A DNA stretch of 64,000 bases from Actinomycetes bacterium (GCA_029552065.1 JAKPEG010000117.1:18943-82942), one strand, 5' to 3'. Positions 52,538-63,919 are shown, numbered from the stretch's first letter. Notes: generated by a model not told the origin, from the sequence alone. Numbers and translations are program-made.

Positions 52538-53869
52538 CTACCGGCGAGACGGTGCCGTTTCCGCCCGGTATGCCGTGCGCCGCACCTCCCAGGCGGCCCC
52601 GAGCACCCCGAGGGCGAGCACGGCCGCGAAGCCGTTGAGGGCGGCATACCCGGGACCGCCGACGATCACCCCGGCGACGGCACCGCCGACCGCGGCGGTG
52701 AGGCTCTGCAGCAGGTCGGTGACGCCCTGGACGGCCGGTCGGGTCACGGGGGTCGAGGCGGCGGTGACGAGGGTCGAGCAGGCGATCGTCGCGAGCGACC
52801 AGCCGACGCCGAGGAGGAACAACCCGACGCCCAGCTGCCAGGATCCGCCCGCGTGGGTCGTGCCCGAGAGGGCGAGGGACAGCAGCAGGACGACCCCGCC
52901 GGCGGTGAGCACGGGCCAACTGCCCCACCGGTCGACGGCGATGCCGACGAGCGGGGAGAAGACGTACATCCCGAGGATGTGGATGCTGATCACCAGGCCG
53001 ATGATCTCGAGGGTGGCGTGGCCGTGGTCCATGTGGATCGGGGTCATCACCATGACCGACACCATGACGGCGTGCGCGAGGGCCATCCCGAGGGCCGCGA
53101 GGCGCAGCGTCCGATCGGCGCGCAGGAGCGCCCAGCCGGAGGCCCGCTCGGTCGGTGCCGGTATGCCGTCGCGCTGGTGGGCATCGCGCGGGTGGGCGGC
53201 GCGCGGGTGGGCGGCGCGCAGGTCCGCGGCGCGGGCGAGCACGAGCGGATCGGGGCGCAGACGCAGCAGCATGACGACGAGGGCCGCGATCATGCCTACG
53301 CCGGAGAAGAGGTAGGCACCGGTGAGCGGCGGCAGGCCGACGGCGCCCGCCAGGGCCTTGCCCGGTCCGCTCAGGTTGGGCCCGAGGACCGAGCCGACCG
53401 TCGTGGCCCACACGACGATCGAGAGGTCCCGGCCCCGATGCTGCGGCTGGGACAGGTCGGTGGCGGCATACCGGCTCTGGTTGTTGGCGGCGGTCGTCGC
53501 GCCGAGCAGGGCGGCACCGACGAGCAGCAGCGGGAAGACCCGGACGACGCCGGCGAGGATGGACACGCCGGTGCCGAGAGCGCCGAGCAGGTAGCCGAGG
53601 GAGAGCCCGATCCGCCGTCCTCGCCGGTCCATCACGTGCGCGAGCAGCAGCGTCACGCCGGCGGTGCCGAGGACTGCGCAGGTCTGGGCGACGCCGGCGA
53701 GGCTCTCCACCCCGGACACGTCCTTGGCGAGCATCGCGTTGACCGAGACCGCGGCCCCGACCCCCAGCCCGCCGAGCACTTGGGTCGACACGAGCGTGCG
53801 GACGGTATGCCGCTGCACCGCCTCGACGTCGACCGGAGACGGTGCGGCCGCGTCGGATCGCTTGCTCAC
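52538..53869 (-). CDS. MFS transporter
   Basis: This 443-residue major facilitator has twelve predicted helices. The loop between helices 2 and 3 has HVMDRRGRRIGLSLGYLLG (MFS motif A-like). The central cytoplasmic loop has the small tandem repeat RAAHPRAAHPRDAHQRD. Substrate unknown; drug or metabolite efflux is possible. The GTG start overlaps the DUF2207 stop (GTGA), and the mannosyltransferase begins next to its stop, so the three genes form one coupled operon. Confidence 0.88.
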   Translation of the reverse strand: MSKRSDAAAPSPVDVEAVQRHTVRTLVSTQVLGGLGVGAAVSVNAMLAKDVSGVESLAGVAQTCAVLGTAGVTLLLAHVMDRRGRRIGLSLGYLLGALGTGVSILAGVVRVFPLLLVGAALLGATTAANNQSRYAATDLSQPQHRGRDLSIVVWATTVGSVLGPNLSGPGKALAGAVGLPPLTGAYLFSGVGMIAALVVMLLRLRPDPLVLARAADLRAAHPRAAHPRDAHQRDGIPAPTERASGWALLRADRTLRLAALGMALAHAVMVSVMVMTPIHMDHGHATLEIIGLVISIHILGMYVFSPLVGIAVDRWGSWPVLTAGGVVLLLSLALSGTTHAGGSWQLGVGLFLLGVGWSLATIACSTLVTAASTPVTRPAVQGVTDLLQSLTAAVGGAVAGVIVGGPGYAALNGFAAVLALGVLGAAWEVRRTAYRAETAPSRR

Positions 53870-55866
53870 CACGACCCGGAGGACGAGCCGCCGACCCCGC
53901 CGCCGCCGGAGAAGCCGCCGCCACCACCGAAGGCGGAGCCACCCGACGAGCCCGGGGTCGAGACGAAGGTGCCCGCTGCGGTCGTCGAGAAGGAGTCGAC
54001 CCCGTCGACGATGCTGCCGAAGTCGGGGAACAGCGCGCCCTGGTAGATGTACCAGTCGGGCATGAGGACGACGTGCCCCGCGGCGGCGGCAGCTGCGGCC
54101 ACCTGCTGGAAGGTCGAGGCCCACCGCTTCGCGACCCCGAAGACGATCGCATAGGGCAGGTAGCGGGAGAAGACGTCCCGCGCCTCCTCCCAGCGGATCT
54201 GGTTCGCCTCAGCGGTGACGAGGTATTGCTTGAAGCCGAGCGACTGGGCGAGCACGGCCGAGCCCTGGGCGGTCTTGGCGGCCATCCGCGCCCCGAGGAT
54301 GACGACGAGGATGCCGGCGAGCACGAGGCCCCCGCCGAGTACATAGCCGGACGGGATGGGCAGGCTCAGCCCACTGGCCCGGTCGATGCCGCGGGAGATC
54401 GTGCCGTAGGCGAAGGTCGCGACGAAGCCGGCACCCACGAGGAAGAAGCCCAGCCCCCGCCAGATCGCCCGCTGGGTCTGCGGGGACTTGCGGAACCACT
54501 GCCGGTCGAGCACCTCGCCGTACATCTGGTCACGCACCGAGGACAGGGTCGAGGCGAAGTGGTTCTTCAGCTGGGAGAGCATGACCTCGGGCCCGTCCCG
54601 GAAGATCCCCTGGAGCAGGGTCACCTCGTAGGGACGCAGCGTCTGGCCGGCGGGCGGTGCCAACTGGACGAGGTGCCAGTCGGTGCGCGAGAACATCCCC
54701 TCCTTGACCTCCTCGATCCGCAGGAAGCCGCGGACGGCCAGGTCGATGACGGTCGCGGAGACGTCGACGGTGTCGGCCGATTCGTCGATGATCGTCCCGA
54801 CCAGGCCCGGTTGCACTCCCGCCGGTGGCGTGAACTGGACGGCGATCGTGGGCATCCGCCCCCGTCGCACCGGTATGCCGTCCGGTCCCGCCCCGGTCGC
54901 GTCGGTCGGACGGTCGGTCGGACGGTCGGTCGGGCCAGGGGTGAGACCGGGGGTGAGACCGGCATACCACTCGTCGCGGCCGCGGGTGGCCACGAGCACG
55001 CCCATCCCGACGGCGGCGGCGAGCGGAAGGAGGATCCCGCCCGCGAGGGAGGCGAGGGTGGCTGCCCGCGCCACTGCCTCGCTCATGCCCGAGCCGGGGG
55101 CACCCGAGGTCGACCCCTGGCGAAGGTCGGGGGCGAGCACGCCGAAGGCGGACAACGGATAGCGGGCCGCGATGGTGAGGTCCTCGCCGGCACCGAGGTC
55201 GGTCACCGTGAAGGTCGAGGGCGAGCCAGCGGTCGCCCCCTGACAGTCGCCGCTCGTGCCGCGGACACACCGCACTTCGGTCGAGGCCGCCGGTGCGGCC
55301 ACCCGCACCGTGACCCGGCTCTTGGGGATCGTGTCGTCGGCGAAGACGTTGTAGTAGAGCTCGGCGGTCTGGCTGTCGGTGAACGGGTTGGCGACGTTGG
55401 CCAGCCGGTAGCGCACGACGTAGGTCTGGGTGCCGCTCACCGTGACCTGGGCCGAGCCGATCTTGATCGTCACGGCGGCGCCGTCGTCGACGAGGGCCAC
55501 CTGGGTGTTGGCGCCGGTCGGGCTGCTCACCGAGACCCCGCTGAGCGCGTAGTAGCGGTAGACGTCGGTCCGCCCCTCGACTCCCTGCCGCACGACGATC
55601 GAGCGGAAGATCCCGTGCCGTGCACCGGCCGCGGGGTCGAAGGTGTAGCTGATCGTCTCGGTGACGCTCAACCCGCCGTCCTTGTCCAGGACGTAGTCGG
55701 CGGCGAAGCTCGGCATCCGGTCGACGTCGGCCCACCCCGGCGCACCCGCGGTGACCGTCGCGCCGGCGTGGGCGTCCGCGCTGGCGAGGCCGGGGGCGGC
55801 GAGCAGCCCGAGGGTGGCCAGGACGAGCAGACCCAGCGCGACGGCATACCGTCTGGTCGCCTTCAC
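53866..55866 (-). CDS. DUF2207-domain membrane protein
   Basis: This 666-residue protein has a signal peptide ([26 protein letters not shown]). An extracellular DUF2207 domain ([50 protein letters not shown]) follows, then a membrane helix. A proline/threonine linker made of short repeats ([18 protein letters not shown]) and two further helices near residues 485-540 come next. It ends in a glycine-rich tail ([17 protein letters not shown]), a typical DUF2207 ending. Function unknown, envelope-related. It starts inside the smpB stop by GTGA. Confidence 0.88.
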   Translation of the reverse strand: MKATRRYAVALGLLVLATLGLLAAPGLASADAHAGATVTAGAPGWADVDRMPSFAADYVLDKDGGLSVTETISYTFDPAAGARHGIFRSIVVRQGVEGRTDVYRYYALSGVSVSSPTGANTQVALVDDGAAVTIKIGSAQVTVSGTQTYVVRYRLANVANPFTDSQTAELYYNVFADDTIPKSRVTVRVAAPAASTEVRCVRGTSGDCQGATAGSPSTFTVTDLGAGEDLTIAARYPLSAFGVLAPDLRQGSTSGAPGSGMSEAVARAATLASLAGGILLPLAAAVGMGVLVATRGRDEWYAGLTPGLTPGPTDRPTDRPTDATGAGPDGIPVRRGRMPTIAVQFTPPAGVQPGLVGTIIDESADTVDVSATVIDLAVRGFLRIEEVKEGMFSRTDWHLVQLAPPAGQTLRPYEVTLLQGIFRDGPEVMLSQLKNHFASTLSSVRDQMYGEVLDRQWFRKSPQTQRAIWRGLGFFLVGAGFVATFAYGTISRGIDRASGLSLPIPSGYVLGGGLVLAGILVVILGARMAAKTAQGSAVLAQSLGFKQYLVTAEANQIRWEEARDVFSRYLPYAIVFGVAKRWASTFQQVAAAAAAAGHVVLMPDWYIYQGALFPDFGSIVDGVDSFSTTAAGTFVSTPGSSGGSAFGGGGGFSGGGGVGGSSSGSW

Positions 55867-56333
55867 CGGTCGCTCTTGCTGTGGATCGCCCGCTCGGCCT
55901 CGAGCCGGTCCTGACGTTCGCGCAGGGCATGACGCTTGTCGTAGTGCTTCTTGCCGGTCGCCAGGGCGATCTCCACCTTGGCCCGGCCGTCCTTGAAGTA
56001 GACCGCGAGCGGCACGATCGTCTTGCCCTTCTCCCGGGTCTTGCTCGCGATCTTGTCCAGCTCCTCGCGGTGCAGCAGCAGCTTGCGCCGCCGCCGCGGT
56101 GCGTGGTTGGTCCACGTGCCCTGGGTGTATTCGGGGATGTGCACGCCCTCGAGCCACAGCTCGTCGCCGGAGAACTGGGCGAAGCCGTCGACGAGCGAGC
56201 AGCGACCCGCGCGCAGGGCCTTGACCTCGGTGCCCATGAGCGACAGCCCGGCCTCGAAGGTGTCCTCGATGTGGTAGTCGTGGCGGGCCTTGCGGTTGCT
56301 CGCGACGACCTTGCGGCCGCGTTCCTTCGCCAC
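55863..56333 (-). CDS. smpB: SsrA-binding protein SmpB
   Basis: This 156-residue protein partners tmRNA in trans-translation. It begins with a basic stretch and [40 protein letters not shown] (beta-barrel core), then [28 protein letters not shown], and ends in a basic C-terminal tail ([27 protein letters not shown]) that enters the decoding centre. It lies between the M23 hydrolase and DUF2207, in the same direction as ssrA 5 kb downstream. Confidence 0.97.
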   Translation of the reverse strand: MAKERGRKVVASNRKARHDYHIEDTFEAGLSLMGTEVKALRAGRCSLVDGFAQFSGDELWLEGVHIPEYTQGTWTNHAPRRRRKLLLHREELDKIASKTREKGKTIVPLAVYFKDGRAKVEIALATGKKHYDKRHALRERQDRLEAERAIHSKSDR

Positions 56334-56457
56334 TGCTCGTCCCTCCGAATCCCGGCGCGTCCTCGCCGCGTGTCCGCATCCACGCGCAGACGTTCGGGTT
56401 ACACGCTACCCGGTCGGCCATGCCGTCCCCGAGCCCGAGCGCCCCACCGGGCGCGGG

Positions 56458-57768
56458 TCAGAGCCAGGTCATCGGATTGACGAACCTGCCGTCCTCGAGG
56501 GTCTCGAAGTGCAGATGACACCCGGTGGAGTAGCCGGTGTTCCCGGAATAGGCGATGACCTGGCCGCGACGGACCGGCCCGCTGTGCACGACGAAACTCG
56601 AGAGGTGGTTGTAGGTCGAGGCGAGGTCGACCCCCCGCTGGATGCCGTGATCGATGACGAGCCGGTTGCCGTTCCCACCGCCCCAGCCGGCGCTGATCAC
56701 CACGCCGTCGGCGGCGGCGCGCACCGGCGTGCCGCAGGCAATCCCGAAGTCGGTGCCGGTGTGCAGCTTCCAGACCAGCAGGATCGGGTGGTAGCGCAGG
56801 CCGAAGGACGAGGTGATCGGTCCGCTCGCCGGGTAGCTGAGGAAGCCACCCGAGGAGGGCGGCGAACTGGTGCCGGTCTGGGTGTTCGACTTCTTGCCGG
56901 CTGCCGCAGCAGCTGCCGCGGCCGCCGCCGCAGCCTCGCGCGCCCTGCGGGCCTGCTCGACGAGCATCGCCTGGAGGGCGGCCTGGTCGGCCTCCGCCTG
57001 GGCGAGCTGGGCGGTCTCCTCGGCCTTACGGGCCTCGAGGGCCGCCGTTTGGTTGCGCTGGGTTGCCGCGAGGGAGTCGAGCTGGTCCTTGGCCGATTGG
57101 GCCTCGGTCTTGGCCGCATTCGCCGCGGCGAGGGCGACCTCCGCCTGCCGCTTGAGCTCGGCCACCTCGGCCCGGACGGACGTGAGATAGGCCTGGGTCG
57201 CGGCGCCGTCGGCCTTGGCGGCGGCGAGGTCGGCGAGCGACTTGGTCGTCATCTCGGTGACCGTGTCGGCGTAGACGAGCCGGCTGGCGAAGTCGTCGGC
57301 GCTCGTCGCGCCGAGGGCGACCGCCAACTGACCGCCGTCGCCGTCCTGGAACAGGCCTGCCGCGAAGGCGTCGAGGTCGTGCTGGGTCTGGTCCTGGGTG
57401 GCGGTGTTCTTCGCGAGCGTCTCCTGCGCGCGGGACTCGTTGGCCTGGGCCACGCTCAGCTGGGTGGCGACCGCCGCGTTGTGCTCGTCCGCGGCGCGGG
57501 CGGTGGCTCGGGCCGCCGCCAGCCTCGACTCGGCGACGGCCAGTTGCGCCGTCGTCGTCTGCAGTGCGGTGTATGCCGTGGCGAGGTCGGCGCTCACCCC
57601 GTCGATCGACTGCTGGAGTTGGGCGACCCGCCGGTCGGCCTTGCGCTTCTCGTCGCCGACGTCGGCCGCGGCCTGCGGGGTCAGGCCCGCGAGGAGGCTG
57701 GCGGCGCACACGAAGGACGTGAGGGCGGCATACCTCCGCCGCGGCGTCGCAGGGGGTCGGCTAGGCAT
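56458..57768 (-). CDS. Coiled-coil M23 peptidase (EnvC-like peptidoglycan hydrolase)
   Basis: This protein of about 436 residues has a signal peptide (YAALTSFVCAASLLAGLTPQAAA) and two long coiled-coil segments (about residues 35-100 and 175-275, rich in Ala/Glu/Gln). An alanine-rich linker leads into a C-terminal M23 (LytM) domain with HTGTDFGIACGTPVRAAADG and HLHFE, whose H..D..H ligands are complete. With ftsE and ftsX directly upstream, this matches hydrolases controlled by FtsEX, as EnvC is in Gammaproteobacteria. The start is ambiguous between two adjacent ATGs (57768 or 57771); AGGGA lies six bases before the first of these. Confidence 0.86.
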   Translation of the reverse strand: MPSRPPATPRRRYAALTSFVCAASLLAGLTPQAAADVGDEKRKADRRVAQLQQSIDGVSADLATAYTALQTTTAQLAVAESRLAAARATARAADEHNAAVATQLSVAQANESRAQETLAKNTATQDQTQHDLDAFAAGLFQDGDGGQLAVALGATSADDFASRLVYADTVTEMTTKSLADLAAAKADGAATQAYLTSVRAEVAELKRQAEVALAAANAAKTEAQSAKDQLDSLAATQRNQTAALEARKAEETAQLAQAEADQAALQAMLVEQARRAREAAAAAAAAAAAAGKKSNTQTGTSSPPSSGGFLSYPASGPITSSFGLRYHPILLVWKLHTGTDFGIACGTPVRAAADGVVISAGWGGGNGNRLVIDHGIQRGVDLASTYNHLSSFVVHSGPVRRGQVIAYSGNTGYSTGCHLHFETLEDGRFVNPMTWL

Positions 57769-57852
57769 CATCAGTCCCTGTGGTACCACAGGACACAGCC
57801 GGTGCGGGGCGCCGGCCGCTGTGAATCCCGCCGGTGCGGGCTCGCTCCACGC

Positions 57853-58761
57853 TCACACCCTCAGGTAACGACGGAGGGTGAGCCACGAGGTGACTACTGC
57901 CAGCCCCATGACCCCACCGAGGATCCACGGCCCGACGGCGAGGACGTCGGGCACCCCGATGAAGGCGGTGTCGAGCAGGGCCCGCGACAGGTAGCCGCTC
58001 ACCCCGTAGCGGACGGTCGCCCACAGGAGGGTGAGCGCCAGGCCGGCCCCGAGGATCGAGGAGACGACGGTCTCCATGACGAAGGGCAGCTGGATCGTCG
58101 CATTGGAGGCACCGACCAGGCGCATGATCCCGGTCTCCCGGCGGCGGGAGAAGGCGGTCTGGCGGATCGTCGTGGCCATGAGCAGGATCGCGCAGAGCAC
58201 CATGAGCGCGGACAGGGCGATCGCGGCCCACGAGACGACGTTCATGAAGGCGAAGAAGCGGTCGAGCAACTGCTTCTGGTCTTGCACGCGGCCCACCCCG
58301 GGAGCGCCTTGGAAGGAGGAGACCACGACGTCGTACTTCGAGGCGTCGGCGAGGCTCACCCGGAAGGAGTCGGCGAAGGCGCGCTCGGTGGCCTGCTCGC
58401 CGAGCGGGCTGTTCTTGAACTGCTCCTTGAACCGCGCGAAGGCCTCGGCCTGCGACTCGTAGAAGACGTCCTTCACCGGGGGCTTCATCTGCTCGAGCTG
58501 GCTGCGGATCTGCTCGCGCTGCGCCGCAGTCGTCGCCTTGCCGCCGCAGTTGGCGTATTGCGAACCCTGGACGCAGAGGAAGACGGATACCTGGACCCGG
58601 TCGTACCAGTAGTCCTTCATCGTGTCGACCTGCCGTTGGGCGAGCAGGCCGAGGCCGAGCAGATACATGGAGATCATCGTCACGAGGACGACCGAGACCG
58701 CCATGGACAGGTTGCGGCGCAGGCCGGTGAGCAGCTCGCCGAGGACGAAACCCAGGCGCAT
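57853..58761 (-). CDS. ftsX: Cell-division ABC transporter subunit FtsX
   Basis: This 302-residue membrane protein has the FtsX topology: N-terminal helix (RRNLSMAVSVVLVTMISMYLLGLGLL), a large extracytoplasmic loop (about 130 residues, with two cysteines, LCVQG and NCGGK), and three C-terminal helices. The loop likely engages the M23 hydrolase. The start is 2 bp after ftsE's stop, and the M23 gene follows. The family's conserved ETGIMRLVGASNATIQLPFVMETVV is present. Confidence 0.96.
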   Translation of the reverse strand: MRLGFVLGELLTGLRRNLSMAVSVVLVTMISMYLLGLGLLAQRQVDTMKDYWYDRVQVSVFLCVQGSQYANCGGKATTAAQREQIRSQLEQMKPPVKDVFYESQAEAFARFKEQFKNSPLGEQATERAFADSFRVSLADASKYDVVVSSFQGAPGVGRVQDQKQLLDRFFAFMNVVSWAAIALSALMVLCAILLMATTIRQTAFSRRRETGIMRLVGASNATIQLPFVMETVVSSILGAGLALTLLWATVRYGVSGYLSRALLDTAFIGVPDVLAVGPWILGGVMGLAVVTSWLTLRRYLRV

Positions 58762-58763
58762 GG

Positions 58764-59645
<882 letters not shown>

Positions 59646-59940
59646 GTGGTCTTTCCGGGTCTGGGCCACCTGCCGGATCGACGGCTCCCCGGCCGTCGGA
59701 GCAGGCTGGCGCGCTGCCGTGTCTCATCGAGGGTACGCGCGCTTTCCGGGAAACCCGAGTTACTCCTGTGACTGGCGTGGCGGGCGTGGCGTGATCTCCC
59801 GCTCTCCGGCGGATCGAAACCGATTGCCCGAGCGCTTTCCGGGTACCTACTATCTTGATGTCAAGACACCTGCGTGGTCCACGACCGACCGCGGTCCGGC
59901 GGGCTTCCGGCCACGCCAACCGTCCAGCTGAGGAGGGGGT
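59646..59940. other. Intergenic region ftsE / MFS, promoter region
   Basis: The 295-bp gap between divergent ftsE and the second MFS gene. The dyad TCTTGA-TG-TCAAGA (59853-59866) lies 75-88 bp before the MFS start. No gene or RNA is apparent. Confidence 0.5.
59853..59866. promoter_or_regulatory. MarR-type operator candidate before the MFS gene
   Basis: TCTTGATGTCAAGA has perfect 6-bp arms (TCTTGA / TCAAGA) around TG and sits in a locally A+T-rich stretch (TACTATCTTGATGTCAAG). MarR-family sites of the form ATCTTGA..TCAAGAT are known. No MarR gene is in the window. Confidence 0.5.
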
Positions 59941-61188
59941 ATGCCGCCGACCCCCGAGGCGCTCACCCGGCGCGGCATACCCGTCGATCCCCAGCTGCGG
60001 GTGCTCGCGATCGGCTCCTTCGCCACCCGCTTCGGCGGCGGGGCCGTGACGACGACCTCCGCGATCTACTTCACCCGGCACGTGGGCTTCTCGGTCGCCG
60101 AGGTGGCCCTCGCCACCTCGATCGCCGGGCTGGCCAGCCTCGCGGCCTCGCTGCCGGCCGGACACCTGGGTGACACCCGGGGCCCGCGGGAGGTGCTCAT
60201 GTGGATCATGGCGCTGGCCGCGGTCGCGACCCCGCTGCCGGTGCTCGCTCGCAGCCCGCTCGTCCTGGCGATCCTGCTCGGGGCCGAGGCGGCGCTCGCC
60301 GCGTCGGCCAACGCCGTCCGCAACGGGATCATCGCCCAGATCGCGATCGGGGGCCGCGGGGTCGCCTTCAAGGCCTACCTGCGTGCGGTGACCAACAGCG
60401 CCATCGGGTTGGGCTCACTCGCCGGCGGGGCCGCGCTGCTCGTCGACACGACGGCGGCATACGTCGCGGTCTTCGTCGGCGCGGGCGTGCTCACCGCCCT
60501 CGCGGCGTGGAACTCGACCCGATTGGTCCATCTGCCGCCGCACCCGGTCGCGGCGGGCGAGCCGCGGCTGGCCGTGCTGCGTGACCGGCCCTATGTCGCC
60601 GTGTGCCTCGCGACGTCGGTCTTCGCCACCCACTTCGTCGTCGCCGAGCTCGGGGTGGCCCTGTTCGTCTCCCAACGCACGAACGCCCCGACCGTGATCA
60701 TCGCGGTGATGCTCCTGCTCAACACCCTCGCCGTGACCCTCCTGCAGGTGCGGCTGTCCCGCTCGGCGGACAGCGTCCCGCGCGGCGGGCGTGCGCTCGT
60801 GCGGGGCTCGCTGCTCATCGCCGCCGGGTTCGCGTTCATCGGCTTCGCCGAGGGTATGCCGCCCTGGGCAGCGGTCACCGTGCTGGTCGCCGGCGCGCTC
60901 GTCCACGTGGCCGGGGAGATCGTCGGGTCCGGTGGCACCTGGGCGCTGCAGATGGGTCTGGCGCCGCACGAGCGGCAGGGGCAGTACCAGGGCTTCGCGA
61001 GCCTCGGCTTCTCGCTCATGGCGGTGTTCGGTCCGCCCCTCGTGGCCCTCCTCTGCGTGGGGATGGGCCGGTGGGGGTGGGTCCTCATGGGCGGGATCGT
61101 CGTCGCGAGCGCCCTGGCCGCGCAGGCGCTCGCCCGCTGGGCGTTGGCCAACCGCACGGCATACGGCGTGACGACGCACTCGGGCTGA
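59941..61188 (+). CDS. MFS transporter (second), start codon inside a GTATGCCG
   Basis: This 415-residue major facilitator has twelve helices; the cytoplasmic loop after helix 2 has AGHLGDTRGPREVLMW (motif A: GxLxDRxGxRxxL-like). The Shine-Dalgarno AGGAGGGGG leads directly into the ATG, which lies in GTATGCCG, and an inverted copy CGGCATAC follows at 59973. These copies could pair and shield the start codon in mRNA. Substrate unknown; efflux of a drug or metabolite fits the family and the operator upstream. It converges with the TIGR03086 gene 15 bp away. Confidence 0.88.
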   Translation: MPPTPEALTRRGIPVDPQLRVLAIGSFATRFGGGAVTTTSAIYFTRHVGFSVAEVALATSIAGLASLAASLPAGHLGDTRGPREVLMWIMALAAVATPLPVLARSPLVLAILLGAEAALAASANAVRNGIIAQIAIGGRGVAFKAYLRAVTNSAIGLGSLAGGAALLVDTTAAYVAVFVGAGVLTALAAWNSTRLVHLPPHPVAAGEPRLAVLRDRPYVAVCLATSVFATHFVVAELGVALFVSQRTNAPTVIIAVMLLLNTLAVTLLQVRLSRSADSVPRGGRALVRGSLLIAAGFAFIGFAEGMPPWAAVTVLVAGALVHVAGEIVGSGGTWALQMGLAPHERQGQYQGFASLGFSLMAVFGPPLVALLCVGMGRWGWVLMGGIVVASALAAQALARWALANRTAYGVTTHSG

Positions 61189-61203
61189 CGCCCGGCCCGC
61201 GGG

Positions 61204-61854
61204 CTAGTGGTGCGTGGCGGTCCACTGCGGGTCGCGGCCGGCGAAACCGAGCAACCGGTCCAGCGGCGAGGAATCCTCCGCGACCGCGATCTCATCGGCG
61301 AAGAAGCCTGCTGGGCCGCGATATTCGGGGGTGATGATGCCGGTGAAGAAGGCGTGGGCGGCGTCGCAGGCCTGCGGACCGGGCGTCCAGGCCCGTCCAC
61401 TCGCACGGGCGAGGTCCCAGCCGTGCACGAGGTACTCCCCGAGGACCATCGCCGCGGCGGCCGGACCGTCCATCTGCGACTGCGACATCAGCACCCGCCC
61501 GTCGAGCACTCCGCCGGCGAGCGCCGCGTCGAATCTGGCCGCGGCGTCGGCCACGACTGCGGCCGGGTCGCGAGGGTCGTCGGCCATCCGGTATGCCGCG
61601 GGGTCGGGCCGGGTGCCGGCACCGGTGGGATCGGCGAAGGCGTGGCCGAAGAAGTCGACCCAGCCCAGGACGTGGTCGAGCAGGTCGGCCAGCCGATAGT
61701 CGCTGCAGGGGGTGGGGGCGGCGAGATCACCACCGGCCGCCGTCTGCGCGGTCGGGCCGAGGTCGGCGAGGGTCGCGGCGAACCAGGCGCGCACGGCCGG
61801 GGCGTCAGAGAAGGAGGCCGGTGCCTGGGCGGGGAAGTAGCTCGTGTCGGTCAT
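61204..61854 (-). CDS. TIGR03086-family metal-binding protein (mycothiol-dependent isomerase-like)
   Basis: This 216-residue protein shows the DinB-like/MDMPI fold. It has CSDYRLADLLDHVLGWVDFFGHAF (metal-binding His) near residue 50 and VLGEYLVHGWDLARASGR near residue 145 (second and third ligand positions). Relatives are mycothiol-dependent maleylpyruvate isomerases and TIGR03086 proteins of unknown substrate. It diverges from an AraC regulator 98 bp away, which may control it. Confidence 0.85.
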   Translation of the reverse strand: MTDTSYFPAQAPASFSDAPAVRAWFAATLADLGPTAQTAAGGDLAAPTPCSDYRLADLLDHVLGWVDFFGHAFADPTGAGTRPDPAAYRMADDPRDPAAVVADAAARFDAALAGGVLDGRVLMSQSQMDGPAAAAMVLGEYLVHGWDLARASGRAWTPGPQACDAAHAFFTGIITPEYRGPAGFFADEIAVAEDSSPLDRLLGFAGRDPQWTATHH

Positions 61855-61952
61855 CGCTCGATTCTGCGAGTTCGGCGCGCGAGGGTCTTGAAGATTCACG
61901 ACCATCGCTGTCGGCGGTGGTGGATAACGTCGCTCCCGTGGCGTCGAGATCG

Positions 61953-62804
61953 ATGGACACCCGTGGCATCGTCGACCCTGCCCGCATGCTGTCGCTCGTC
62001 GACTTCCACCGCTATCCGGTCGGTGAGTCGCTCGACGGGCTGGTGGCGTGGTTCTGGGCGGTGAGCTGGGCGCTGCCCGACGGGGTCGAGCACACCCAGG
62101 AGGTGCTCGGACACCCCGGCGCCAACATGAGCGTCGGCACAACCGACGACGCCGGCGCCTCCCGGGAGCACCCTCGAGGGCGGGTCTATGGCGCGACGAC
62201 CGGGATGAGCAGGCGCCATCTGGTCGGCACCGGCTGGACGGTCGCCGCGCTGACCACCACCGGGGGCCTCGGTGCCTTCGTGCCCTATGCCGTGCACCGG
62301 CTCACCGACCGGGCGGCTGCGCTGGAGATGGTCGGCCTGCCCGGAGACTCCCTCGTCGCGGTCGCGACGGCTGCGGCGAGCGAGGGCGAGCGGGTCGGTC
62401 TGCTCCGGGTGGCGCTGGAGTCGGCGGTGGAGGGGGCCGACCCGGCGCGGGTGGCGGCAGCGCGCGAGGTCGCCGCCATCGCCGGCCTCGCCGAGCACGA
62501 TCGCGAGGTCCGCAAGGTGTCGGACCTGGCCCGGGCGGCGGGTTTCGGGGTGCGCACCCTGCAGCGACTCTTCGCCGAGCACGTCGGAATCAGCCCGCTG
62601 CAGGTGGTGCGCCGTTGGCGGATCCTCGAGGCCGCCGAGGCGGCGGCGGCCGGCTCACCGGTCGACTGGGCCGGGTTGGCGGCCGCGCTGGGCTACAGCG
62701 ACCAACCGCATCTCGTGCGCGATTTCACCCGGCAGCTGGGAGTCAGCCCCGCGGCATACCTGCGGCGGCAGCGCGCGCTCGCCGACGCGGGCAGCGAGCG
62801 CTAA
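61953..62804 (+). CDS. AraC-family transcriptional regulator
   Basis: This regulator of about 283 residues has an N-terminal domain like DUF6597 ([34 protein letters not shown]). A C-terminal AraC HTH pair follows: [41 protein letters not shown], then [31 protein letters not shown]. The inducer is unknown. It is divergent from the TIGR03086 gene. The start could also be GTG at 61938. Its stop codon overlaps the prfB stop by three bases (convergent). Confidence 0.9.
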   Translation: MDTRGIVDPARMLSLVDFHRYPVGESLDGLVAWFWAVSWALPDGVEHTQEVLGHPGANMSVGTTDDAGASREHPRGRVYGATTGMSRRHLVGTGWTVAALTTTGGLGAFVPYAVHRLTDRAAALEMVGLPGDSLVAVATAAASEGERVGLLRVALESAVEGADPARVAAAREVAAIAGLAEHDREVRKVSDLARAAGFGVRTLQRLFAEHVGISPLQVVRRWRILEAAEAAAAGSPVDWAGLAAALGYSDQPHLVRDFTRQLGVSPAAYLRRQRALADAGSER

Positions 62805-63919
62805 CCGGCGGCGGCGTCGCGCTCCTGGCTGCGCTTCCAGCGGATGCCGGCCTCGATGAAGTCGTCGATGTCGCCGTCGAACACCGCCGTGGGATTGCCG
62901 ACCTCGTGCTCGGTGCGCAGGTCCTTGACCATCTGGTAGGGCTGCAGGACGTAGGAACGCATCTGGTCGCCCCAGCTGGCCTTGACGTCGCCGGCCATCT
63001 CCTTGCGGGTGGCGGCCTCCTCGGCCTTCTTGAGCAGCAACAGGCGCGACTGCAGCACCCGCAGGGCCGCTGCGCGGTTCTGGATCTGGCTCTTCTCGTT
63101 CTGCATCGACACGACGATGCCGGTGGGGATATGGGTCATCCGCACCGCGGAGTCGGTCGTGTTGACCGATTGTCCGCCGGGGCCGGAGGAGCGGAAGACG
63201 TCGATCTTCAGCTCGTTCTCGGGGATCTCGATGTGGTCGGTCTGCTCGATGAGCGGGACCACCTCGACCGCGGCGAAGGAGGTCTGCCGGCGGCCCTGGT
63301 TGTCGAAGGGGCTGATCCGCACGAGCCGGTGGGTGCCGGCCTCGACCGCGAGATTGCCGAAGGCATAGGGGACGTTGACCTCGAAGGTCGCCGACTTGAG
63401 CCCGGCCTCCTCGGCATAGGAGGTGTCCATCACCTTGGTCGGATAGCCGTGCCGCTCGGCCCAGCGCAGGTACATCCGCAGGAGCATCTCGGCGAAGTCG
63501 GCCGCGTCGACCCCGCCGGCGCCGGATCGGATGGTGACGACGGCCTCGCGGGCGTCGTAGTCGCCGGAGAGCAGGGTGCGCACCTCGAGCTCCCCGACCG
63601 CCTTGTCGACCGCGGCGAGCTCGCGCTCGGCCTCGGCGAGGGTGTCCTCGTCCTGAGCCTCCTCGCCGAGCTCGACGAGCACCTCGAGGTCGGCGATCCG
63701 CGCGTCCATCCCGGTGACCCGGTCGCGCTCGGCGGTCGCGCGGGACAGGGCCGAGGTCACCTGCTGGGCGTGCTCGGGGTCGTCCCACAGGTCCGGCGCC
63801 GAGGCGTCCTGCTCGAGCCGCTCGATCCGGGCGCCGAGGGCGCGCAGATCCGTCACCTCGCGCACCGAATCCATGGTCGCGCGCAGGCGCTTGATCTCCT
63901 CGCCGAAGTCGACAGCCAC
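62801..63919 (-). CDS. prfB: Peptide chain release factor 2
   Basis: This 372-residue release factor recognises UGA and UAA. It has the GGQ motif at residues 248-250 ([10 protein letters not shown]) and the SPF recognition tripeptide at about residues 203-205 (RISPFDN). The reading frame is continuous, with no sign of the programmed +1 frameshift found in many bacteria. GTG at 63919 gives the usual opening MAVDF; a TTG nine bases earlier is less likely. It lies upstream of ftsE/ftsX in the typical actinobacterial order, though here the MFS, TIGR03086 and AraC genes intervene. The 72 bp to the window end hold no visible gene. Confidence 0.96.
   Translation of the reverse strand: MAVDFGEEIKRLRATMDSVREVTDLRALGARIERLEQDASAPDLWDDPEHAQQVTSALSRATAERDRVTGMDARIADLEVLVELGEEAQDEDTLAEAERELAAVDKAVGELEVRTLLSGDYDAREAVVTIRSGAGGVDAADFAEMLLRMYLRWAERHGYPTKVMDTSYAEEAGLKSATFEVNVPYAFGNLAVEAGTHRLVRISPFDNQGRRQTSFAAVEVVPLIEQTDHIEIPENELKIDVFRSSGPGGQSVNTTDSAVRMTHIPTGIVVSMQNEKSQIQNRAAALRVLQSRLLLLKKAEEAATRKEMAGDVKASWGDQMRSYVLQPYQMVKDLRTEHEVGNPTAVFDGDIDDFIEAGIRWKRSQERDAAAG

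Noticed and set aside
63000..63919. Programmed +1 frameshift in prfB
   Set aside because: The reading frame is unbroken from start to stop, with no early in-frame UGA.
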